From NCBI GenBank assembly GCA_003598085.1, contig QZKU01000060.1, positions 1 through 36,687 of the forward strand: 36,687 bases of DNA, in the 5' to 3' direction. The notes beneath the pieces are model-generated. The model did not search any database, was not told the DNA's origin, and saw only the letters and a list, made by a program, of their open reading frames with translations. A program made the translations under genes and the position numbers. Shown here piece after piece: positions 17,698-24,201 of the stretch (position 1 is its first letter; every line of letters starts with the position of its first letter). The stretch comes from Candidatus Abyssobacteria bacterium SURF_5 (GTDB taxonomy: Bacteria; Abyssobacteria; SURF-5).

Positions 17698-18282
17698 ATG
17701 CGAAACGCCACAATAAAACGAAAGACTTCGGAAACCGACATCACGGTCTCCCTCTCGCTCGACGGCAAAGGCGAGTACGACATCCGCACCGGAGTGGCCT
17801 TCCTCGACCACATGCTCTCACTCATGACCCGGCACGGATTCTTCGATGTGAAACTGGGCGCGCAAGGCGATCTCGAGGTGGATGCCCACCATACGGTGGA
17901 GGATGTCGGCCTGTGCCTGGGCAAAGCCTTCGCAAAAGCCCTCGGAAAGAAAGAAAAAATAGCCCGTTACGGATCGGCGCGGGTCCCGATGGATGAGGCC
18001 CTGGCTCAGGTCGATGTGGATATTTCATCGCGACCATTTATGGTGTTCAATGCCAGGATCCCAAAAAAGAAGCTCGGACAGTTCGACGCCGAACTCACGC
18101 GCGAGTTCCTGATCGCCTTCGCGAATTCCGCCCAAATCACCTTGCATGTCAACCTGCTGTATGGCGAAAACGTACATCATTCGATCGAGGCAATTTTCAA
18201 GGCGCTCGGACGCGCTCTCTCGCAGGCGACGCGGCTTGACGAGCGAATCGACGGGGTTCTCTCCACTAAGGGGGAGCTTTGA
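17698..18282 (+). CDS. hisB: Imidazoleglycerol-phosphate dehydratase HisB
   Basis: Sixth step of histidine synthesis: Mn-dependent dehydration of imidazole glycerol phosphate to imidazole acetol phosphate. 194 residues is the usual length of the monofunctional enzyme. The metal-ligand motifs are present: [23 protein letters not shown] and [15 protein letters not shown]. No phosphatase domain is fused. The start is ATG with a weak AGAAAG upstream. hisH begins 3 bp after its stop, so the two are co-translated. Other his genes are not in the window. Confidence 0.97.
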   Translation: MRNATIKRKTSETDITVSLSLDGKGEYDIRTGVAFLDHMLSLMTRHGFFDVKLGAQGDLEVDAHHTVEDVGLCLGKAFAKALGKKEKIARYGSARVPMDEALAQVDVDISSRPFMVFNARIPKKKLGQFDAELTREFLIAFANSAQITLHVNLLYGENVHHSIEAIFKALGRALSQATRLDERIDGVLSTKGEL

Positions 18283-18285
18283 CAG

Positions 18286-18960
18286 ATGATCGCAATCGTT
18301 GACTACCAGATGGGAAATCTGCGCAGTGTCCAAAAGGCTTTTGAATCCAAAGGATTTAAAGCTTGCATTACCCAGGACAAATCGGCTATTCTGGATGCAG
18401 GCGGAGTAGTCCTTCCGGGCGTCGGGGCTTTCGGTGACTGCTATAAGGAGCTTAGCTCGCGCAAGCTCATCGAGCCCTTGCTCGAGTGGATACAGGCGGA
18501 CCGGCCGTTCCTGGGTATCTGCCTGGGGCTGCAGGTTCTCTTGAATTCCAGTGAAGAGAGCAAGGGGGTAACCGGACTTCACGTGATTCCTGGTACCGTA
18601 AAACGTTTCTCCGCGAATGGATTGAAGGTCCCTCATATGGGATGGAACCAGGTCCGCTATCCCGTTGCCAATGGAGCCGGATCAACTTCATGTCCCCTTT
18701 TTGAGGGAATTCCCAATAATACCTATTTCTATTTCGTTCATTCCTATTTTGTGCAGCCTGAATCCATCGGCATCGTCTCAGGCTGGACGACATACGGCTC
18801 CACCTTCGCATCGGCTGTCTGGCGCGGAAATCTGTTCGCAACTCAGTTCCACCCGGAAAAGAGCCAGGAGGCCGGCTTGAAGATAATAGAAAATTTCGGC
18901 GCCCTTGCCCTGCGCACCCGTGCAGACAATTCAAAAGCCGGCTCGCGAGTAAACCTATGA
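18286..18960 (+). CDS. hisH: Imidazole glycerol phosphate synthase glutaminase subunit HisH
   Basis: This class I glutamine amidotransferase supplies ammonia to HisF. Seen: VLPGVGAFGDC, the nucleophile elbow GICLGLQ with the catalytic Cys, and the His-Glu pair in FATQFHPEKSQ. It is 224 residues, slightly longer than usual, with a short basic tail. It starts 3 bp after hisB and its last 4 bases (ATGA) are the start of the sensor gene, so a strong translational link runs from hisB through hisH to the sensor. hisF is not adjacent. Confidence 0.97.
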   Translation: MIAIVDYQMGNLRSVQKAFESKGFKACITQDKSAILDAGGVVLPGVGAFGDCYKELSSRKLIEPLLEWIQADRPFLGICLGLQVLLNSSEESKGVTGLHVIPGTVKRFSANGLKVPHMGWNQVRYPVANGAGSTSCPLFEGIPNNTYFYFVHSYFVQPESIGIVSGWTTYGSTFASAVWRGNLFATQFHPEKSQEAGLKIIENFGALALRTRADNSKAGSRVNL

Positions 18961-20981
18961 CAGCCCGAAAAAAAGCGAGAATCAGCCTTCGCGTCAAAAT
19001 ATTCATCGCACTGCTCTTGGTGGGCATACCGCCGCTCACAGTCGCGCTCTTTGTCGCGTATTCGTCCGGAACCAGTATCCGGCAATTCTATATCGGCAGC
19101 CGCTTTCAAGACCTGTCCGTATGGATGGCCGACGAGATCAACTCCGGGCTTTCCTCAGAAATATCGGAGGCCGAGAGCATCGCCCTCGCTCCCACCGTTG
19201 TCGATGCCGTTGTCACCGCCAATCAAGCGTACAAGGGAAAAGCTCCGGAGGATATCCTCAAAGAGATCACGGCAATCGACGAGGAGTGGAAGTCACTGCC
19301 GAAAGTAAACGAGCAGGTGCGCTCGTATCTCGCCAACCCGGTATCCCAATACTTTCAGAATATCCTCCAGTTGCGCTCGGACAAATACACCGAGATATTC
19401 CTAACCGACGAGCAGGGGGCCATTGTCGGAGCCACCGGCAAAACAAGCGATTTTTATCAGGCCGATGAAGACTGGTGGAACCGCTCATTCAATCGCGGCA
19501 ACGGGCGTAATATCGTGCAGGGAATCGAACATGATGAAAGCACCCAGGTCAAATCCATAACGATTGCGGTCCCGGTGCGCGAGGTTTCCAGCAAGACGGT
19601 CATCGGCATCTTGAAGATCGTGATGCGCTCGGATTATCTGTTCCGGTCGGTGAACACGCTCAGGATAGAGGGAACCGGCTATGCCGGGCTCATGACGAAG
19701 GACGGTGAATTGCTGGCGACGTCCGCACTCGTTCGAACCGGACGCGTCGCGCCAAATTTCTGGCGCGTCATCGTCAGCCAGGGGAAGGGGTGGACAAACG
19801 CGCGCAATGAGGTGGCCGAGGAAAACGTGCTTGGATTCGCCGAAGTCGACTTGAGCACGCTCAGCGGAGAATCGTTCCTCACAGGCGGAAAATGGTACAT
19901 CTTCTTCTATCAAAATGCCGATGAGGCCTTCGGCCGGATCTATGCCATGGCCTCAAAGGTCCTCTCGCTCGGATTTGGATTGGTCCTCATCCTCAGCATC
20001 CTCGGATTCTACGCGACCAATCGAATCGTCATGCCCATACGGCTCCTGAGGGAGGAGGCCCAGTACATCGCCCGCGGTGATTTGGGCAGGCACATCGAGG
20101 TCCATACAAACGACGAGATCGAACTGCTGGCCGATGAAATCAATATCATGTCGGAAAAACTCAAGGAGACCCACTCCAACCTCGAACAGAAAATCGAGGA
20201 GCGGACTGTGGAACTTTCCGAGGCCAATAGAAAACTCGAGGCGCAACGCGAAGTCCTTCTGAAAGTGAACAAGCAACTGATGAAGGCGAGCACGCTCAAA
20301 TCCCAATTCCTGGGAGATATCTGCGACGGATTGAACAACCCCGTCATGAATATCATTCGCCTGGCGGAAGTGGTCGTGCAAGAATCGGGAGGAATGAACG
20401 ACCTGCAGAGAAACTACCTCGATGATATCCTGAGCAATGCAAAGCACCTCCACCAGTTGATCAATGAGGTTTTCACGCTTGCCAAGGCGACCTCCGGCAA
20501 AATCGAGCTGAACCTGACCAGCGTTGATGCCGAAAAAATGCTCCGCGACGTGCATGAGACGGTGAAAGCGCTTGCGTCTGAAAAGAACATAAAGTTCGAA
20601 TTCAACATTGCCTCGAATACGCGAACGGTCACCGCCGACGCGAACCTGCTGAAGCACATCATTTTTAATCTATACACCAACGCCATCAAATACAACCGTA
20701 TTAACGGCAAAATAGTCGTGGCGGCCCGGCGCGTGGATGATGTAATCGAGACCTCCGTCACCGATACCGGGATCGGTATTCGCGCTGAAGACCAGGAGCG
20801 GATCTTCCACGAATTTGAGCGCGTGGACGAAGGACAAGAGCCTTATTTCGAAGGAGCAGGCATGGGGCTCGCTCTGGCCCAGCGATTCGTCGAGATGCAC
20901 GGCGGGAAAATATGGGTCGAGAGCGAGTACGGGAAAGGCAGCACGTTCATTTTCCGGATGCCCGTGGCGCAGGAGAAATAA
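18957..20981 (+). CDS. Membrane sensor histidine-kinase-like protein lacking the phosphoacceptor histidine
   Basis: At 674 residues: TM1 about 14-36, an extracytoplasmic sensor of about 295 residues (dCache-like by size and position, with WWNRSFNRGNGRNIVQGIEH), TM2 about 331-351, HAMP about 352-405, coiled coil (NLEQKIEERTVELSEANRKL), a dimerisation region and a C-terminal ATPase domain. The ATPase has a complete N box (NLYTNAIKYN), G1 (VTDTGIGI), F box (IFHEFERVD) and G2 (GAGMGLAL). The H box is FLGDICDGLNNP where kinases have FLxxxSHELRTP: Asp457 (codon GAC at 20325-20327) replaces His. Autophosphorylation on the usual residue is impossible, so it may be a pseudokinase or a signal relay of another type. 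No response regulator is adjacent; the ATG overlaps the hisH stop. Confidence 0.9.
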   Translation: MTARKKARISLRVKIFIALLLVGIPPLTVALFVAYSSGTSIRQFYIGSRFQDLSVWMADEINSGLSSEISEAESIALAPTVVDAVVTANQAYKGKAPEDILKEITAIDEEWKSLPKVNEQVRSYLANPVSQYFQNILQLRSDKYTEIFLTDEQGAIVGATGKTSDFYQADEDWWNRSFNRGNGRNIVQGIEHDESTQVKSITIAVPVREVSSKTVIGILKIVMRSDYLFRSVNTLRIEGTGYAGLMTKDGELLATSALVRTGRVAPNFWRVIVSQGKGWTNARNEVAEENVLGFAEVDLSTLSGESFLTGGKWYIFFYQNADEAFGRIYAMASKVLSLGFGLVLILSILGFYATNRIVMPIRLLREEAQYIARGDLGRHIEVHTNDEIELLADEINIMSEKLKETHSNLEQKIEERTVELSEANRKLEAQREVLLKVNKQLMKASTLKSQFLGDICDGLNNPVMNIIRLAEVVVQESGGMNDLQRNYLDDILSNAKHLHQLINEVFTLAKATSGKIELNLTSVDAEKMLRDVHETVKALASEKNIKFEFNIASNTRTVTADANLLKHIIFNLYTNAIKYNRINGKIVVAARRVDDVIETSVTDTGIGIRAEDQERIFHEFERVDEGQEPYFEGAGMGLALAQRFVEMHGGKIWVESEYGKGSTFIFRMPVAQEK

Positions 20982-21014
20982 TTCGCCAAGCTCTCCTCTC
21001 CGCGCGTTTAGTTC

Positions 21015-22487
21015 ATGCAGAACCTTAAAGATAACCTGTCAGACACCCTGATCCGCCCGCGCCGCCAAAACTCGCTGCAGCATTTCCTCTTTCTCAGCAT
21101 ATGCGCTCTCCTCGCACTGAAGACGTTCCTTTTCATCGTCCAGGTGTCCAAGACCCTGATCTATCCCTTCGAATGGTCAACAATGGACGGTTACTTCGTA
21201 TTTTACGGATTGCGCCTGCTGTCCGGATCGCCCATCTATTTCAGCTACCAGTCCCTCCTGATGCCGCTCGAGTACGTGCCCGTCTTTCCACTCGTCATCG
21301 GCGCCCTCGCCAAAGTCTTCGGTCCTGCCGTATGGTATGAACGCGCCTTTTCCCTTTTGTGCGCATGTGGAATGGCCGCCATTATCGTGCGAGCCGTTTC
21401 AAAAAATTCGACCAACCGCCTCGCGCCGGCATTCGCCGGCCTCCTGTTCTTTGCGCCGGCTTCTCTCTCCATATGGTTCGTGGTCAGAGGAATCGACATC
21501 ACGGCCGCATTCCTTGCGCTTGCAGGAGTCGCGGCAGTTTCCAGACCTCAGGTCAGCCCCCGCCGCATCGCGCTCGCAATCGCACTGTTTGCCGCCGCCT
21601 TTTACACGAAGCAGACAGCCATTTTCCCGGCGGCTGCGGCAATCATTTATTTCGCCGCACAAAGGCAGTGGAGACATTGCGCTTTTCTGTCGGCGGGATT
21701 TATCGCCTTATCGGCCGGAACTTTTTTCTTGCTCCAGCATCTGAGCGGGGGATGGTTCCTCGAAAATGCCTTTCTTATGACCGCAAATAATCCGTTCTTG
21801 CCCGGCCTGCTTGTCGACTTGTTTTCAAAGTTCGCCTTGACCCTCTTCATCGTTTTCCCCATCGCCCTTTATCAGGCAGGCAGGGGAATACGTTCCGCCG
21901 GCAGCATCTGGTCGTTTTATTTCTTCTGCACCCTCGCGGCCGCCTTTCTTGCAGGAAAGGCCGGAGCCGCCCTTAGCTATTTCATTCCGCTGTTTTCCGC
22001 CGTGTGCATATCGGCGGGGCAGTGGCTGGGCCACCAGGACCCGCTGAAACGAAAACCACGAGCGGCTGCCGTGATCCTCGTCCTTCTTCTGCTCCAATCG
22101 CTCCTCTTTTTCCGCGAAAAAATCCCCGCCCCAGACGGCGAGGATTTCCGCCAGGCCGCCATCCTCGACTCATGGATCATCGCTCGGCCCGGCAACATCC
22201 TCATTGAACGGATTGACAGTTTCGCCGTAAATAACGGCAGGGAATTGAACGTCGAAGCCGTTCAACTCCCCATCCTCGTCATGCACCGAAAATACGATCC
22301 TGACCTTGTCATTCGCCCCCTTCGCGAAAAAGCATTCTCCCTTGTTGTCTATAGCGGTGTCTATTTCGGCGGAATCCCGGCGGTTAAGAAGGCGGTCTTC
22401 GAAAATTATCGCGTCGTCGACGAAGTCCAAATCGGCCTCTTCTTCGGAAAGATGAACTTTCTCATACTCGCCCCTTCCGAATCATAA
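21015..22487 (+). CDS. Polytopic membrane protein, probable GT-C glycosyltransferase
   Basis: A 490-residue protein with about ten hydrophobic segments. The first loop contains YPFEWSTMDGYFVFYGLRLL followed by GSPIY, where an acidic pair after TM1 and a G-x-P-I-Y element recall bacterial DUF/GT87-like membrane glycosyltransferases. It ends with a soluble tail of about 110 residues. The donor and acceptor are unknown. The start is an ATG without a clear ribosome-binding site, 33 bp after the sensor gene on the same strand, so it may be the last gene of the hisB-hisH-sensor transcript. No terminator is visible before the next promoter at 22541. Confidence 0.65.
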   Translation: MQNLKDNLSDTLIRPRRQNSLQHFLFLSICALLALKTFLFIVQVSKTLIYPFEWSTMDGYFVFYGLRLLSGSPIYFSYQSLLMPLEYVPVFPLVIGALAKVFGPAVWYERAFSLLCACGMAAIIVRAVSKNSTNRLAPAFAGLLFFAPASLSIWFVVRGIDITAAFLALAGVAAVSRPQVSPRRIALAIALFAAAFYTKQTAIFPAAAAIIYFAAQRQWRHCAFLSAGFIALSAGTFFLLQHLSGGWFLENAFLMTANNPFLPGLLVDLFSKFALTLFIVFPIALYQAGRGIRSAGSIWSFYFFCTLAAAFLAGKAGAALSYFIPLFSAVCISAGQWLGHQDPLKRKPRAAAVILVLLLLQSLLFFREKIPAPDGEDFRQAAILDSWIIARPGNILIERIDSFAVNNGRELNVEAVQLPILVMHRKYDPDLVIRPLREKAFSLVVYSGVYFGGIPAVKKAVFENYRVVDEVQIGLFFGKMNFLILAPSES

Positions 22488-22540
22488 ACTCCCCATACCT
22501 TCGGCAACTCTCCCATAAACACAAGCCGAGCCTGATCCGC

Positions 22541-22569
22541 TTGCAAATTTTCAGGTTCTATGGTATAAA
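22541..22569 (+). promoter_or_regulatory. Promoter of the structured non-coding RNA
   Basis: TTGCAA at 22541-22546, 17 bp, TATAAA at 22564-22569. It faces a stretch with no protein gene on the plus strand; the next gene is convergent. Confidence 0.6.
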
Positions 22570-22575
22570 TAAGGT

Positions 22576-22776
22576 GAGATGGCAAGAGAGAAAAATCCCT
22601 GCCGTGCTCGTGAAGATAAGGCAAATTTGAGCCAACACCTTTGAAAAGGGAGCCTTAAATCGACGAGTGAACTGCACGCCGCCTCGGCGCGGAAGCACGA
22701 AGCTCGGGTGCGGGCACCCACTTGGACCTTATGGTTCAATACGTCGAGTCTCACGGCACAGAGCGGGGATTTTTTT
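22576..22776 (+). ncRNA. Candidate structured non-coding RNA, about 200 nt, possibly 6S-like
   Basis: The 5' and 3' ends pair. The outer helix is 22591-22599 with 22766-22774 (AAAAATCCC/GGGATTTTT, 9 bp). The inner helix is 22601-22610 with 22745-22757 (GCCGTG plus CTCG, 3-nt bulge). Inside are ATAAGG (22616-22621) with CCTTAT (22727-22732), or alternatively local hairpins AAGGC/GCCTT (22618-22622 with 22652-22656), TTGGACC/GGTTCAA (22722-22728 with 22733-22739) and GGGTG/CACCC (22706-22710 with 22715-22719). The 3' end is a run of seven T, so the closing helix also acts as the terminator. The length, the rod-like closing stem, AGCCTTAAA, and a 3' hairpin resembling CTTGAACC/GGTTCAAG recall 6S RNA (ssrS), but this is resemblance only. 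A short AUG frame at 22579 codes for an unremarkable peptide. Confidence 0.6.
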
Positions 22777-22814
22777 AAAAAAAATCGGGAACCAGCCGCG
22801 ACTGGTTCCCGATT
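22777..22814 (-). terminator. Strong rho-independent terminator of the pseudopilin gene
   Basis: A perfect 13-bp stem (22783-22795 with 22802-22814, loop CCGCGA), followed on the minus strand by eight T (22784-22777). It abuts the T-run of the opposing RNA: the plus strand reads seven T then eight A, so two convergent transcripts end at the same point. Confidence 0.88.
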
Positions 22815-22836
22815 GCCGCTTTTTACGTTCAAAGTC

Positions 22837-23970
22837 TTACGGGCCGTACCTCATGATGACGCCGAACGCCGCCGCGTCTCCGTCAGGAGTGGCATATATG
22901 TGCCGCTGACTGCGCCGCTCCTGCCTGACATCGTAACTGAAGACCGGCTGCCCGTCCGCAGTGTCAAGTTCAGAAGTGCCGGCGGGATTAAGACCCCTCT
23001 CGTAACTCCCACCCGCAAAGCTGATGGTCCACTGAGTTTCCCGGAAAGTCACCGGTGTGCCGCTCAAGGCGTCATCCGTCTCGTTATTTTCATTCGCACT
23101 CGGCTCAAACAGGATGAAATCAGTATCGGCATCCGACGGATCGCTTGCGTACCCGTCCGACCCGACATCCTCGCCGCTCTGCATCGTTAGGAAATAATTA
23201 TGCAACCCATGATCGATTCCGTCCGGACCCACGCTGTAGATGACCCATCGGTTATAATGGGTCGGGTGATTGGTCTTGTAATCCGCAAGACCGGTATAGG
23301 CTGTAAACTCCGGCATCCCATGCATCGTTTGACCAGTCACCTGAGCGGCATAGTAATGATACTGCAATCCCCTCGGCCCAAAGATATCGAACAGCCCCGA
23401 CGTATCTTCCTTGGTGAACATGCCCAGACGGTCATAGTAACTTCCATCAAGCTTCCCGTTATTCTCGCCGATACTGGGGTCCGTCGTACTGCCGTCGTTG
23501 TCGCTGAAATACGACGGGATATTAGGTGAACTGTCGTACGGGTCATTTGCAACAAGGTCCAACCCTATGTCTTCCCCCGGGTCAAGCTGATAATTACCCT
23601 CACTCCCATCACGGTCCGGCCCCTGATAAGCCGGATTTACCACCCAGTCCTTGAGCGTATTGTCCCACATGAACGGCCCGATCCTATCGGTTCCGATATC
23701 CTCGCTCGGATAAAATGTTCCGTCGAGCCAGTCATTTCCCATCGCGGGAAACGTGCCATGGTCGGCATAAAACTGGCTGATCGCCGTCTCTATGTGCGCA
23801 AGCTGAGCCTTGGCCGCTCCAATTTTGGAGCGCTCCCTCACGCGTGAAATCGCGGGAAGTGCCAGCCCTGCAAGAATACCAATGATGGCGATAACCGCAA
23901 GTAATTCGAGCAGCGTGAATCCGGTGACCGAATTAACGGCGTTCCTCCTGTTTCCTCCCCTGCAGTTCAT
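22837..23970 (-). CDS. Type IV pseudopilin (GspG/PilE-like) with a large Asp/Gly-rich domain
   Basis: At 377 residues: a 17-residue basic leader, cleavage expected between G17 and F18 (VTG/FTLLELLAVIAIIGILAG), Glu at mature position 5, then the usual hydrophobic helix. The large periplasmic domain is rich in Asp, Gly and Tyr with several acidic loops (DRDGSEGNY, DNDGSTTD, DPSDADTDF) that could bind calcium as in GspG. It is over twice as long as GspG (about 140 residues) and stands without other type II secretion or pilus genes, as for the many orphan pseudopilins of Planctomycetes-like genomes. AAGGAG lies about 9 bp before the ATG. The promoter is at 24087-24115 and the terminator at 22777-22814. 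Confidence 0.88.
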   Translation of the reverse strand: MNCRGGNRRNAVNSVTGFTLLELLAVIAIIGILAGLALPAISRVRERSKIGAAKAQLAHIETAISQFYADHGTFPAMGNDWLDGTFYPSEDIGTDRIGPFMWDNTLKDWVVNPAYQGPDRDGSEGNYQLDPGEDIGLDLVANDPYDSSPNIPSYFSDNDGSTTDPSIGENNGKLDGSYYDRLGMFTKEDTSGLFDIFGPRGLQYHYYAAQVTGQTMHGMPEFTAYTGLADYKTNHPTHYNRWVIYSVGPDGIDHGLHNYFLTMQSGEDVGSDGYASDPSDADTDFILFEPSANENNETDDALSGTPVTFRETQWTISFAGGSYERGLNPAGTSELDTADGQPVFSYDVRQERRSQRHIYATPDGDAAAFGVIMRYGP

Positions 23971-24030
23971 GTGGCAGTCTCCTTATCGGCGCCCTTGGCT
24001 ACCCATATGAGGTGAACGGGTCTCATAATG

Positions 24031-24060
24031 AAAAAATCTTATCCTTTCCCCGGATAAGAT
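24031..24060 (-). terminator. Terminator-like hairpin in the pseudopilin leader (possible attenuator)
   Basis: A perfect 9-bp stem (24036-24044 with 24052-24060, loop of 7) is followed on the minus strand by six T (24036-24031). It lies between the pseudopilin promoter and its start codon, about 20 nt after the predicted transcription start and 60 nt before the ATG at 23970. Confidence 0.6.
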
Positions 24061-24086
24061 CACATAAAAGCTCAATGTCTGGAAAA

Positions 24087-24115
24087 ATTGTACACCAAGA
24101 AAGACCTCCTGTCAA
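24087..24115 (-). promoter_or_regulatory. Near-consensus promoter of the pseudopilin gene
   Basis: Minus strand TTGACA (24115-24110), 17 bp, TACAAT (24092-24087). The transcription start is predicted near 24080, giving a leader of about 110 nt that contains the hairpin at 24036-24060. Confidence 0.78.
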
Positions 24116-24126
24116 GCTAATTCGGC

Positions 24127-24155
24127 TTGAATCAACTGTTTCGATACGCTATACT
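24127..24155 (+). promoter_or_regulatory. Promoter of the helicase-pheA operon
   Basis: TTGAAT at 24127-24132, 17 bp, TATACT at 24150-24155. It is placed back to back with the pseudopilin promoter, with 11 bp between the two -35 boxes. The leader would be about 40 nt. Confidence 0.7.
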
Positions 24156-24201
24156 AAAGGCGGAAATACAGCTCCGGGGCGCATTTCGAGCAAACCTCTG
24201 T

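Noticed and set aside
22579-22641. A short peptide ORF in the ncRNA region (start MAREKNPC)
   Set aside because: Its predicted start lies at the transcript 5' end, it is about 21 codons, and it sits in the paired region; structure explains the locus better.
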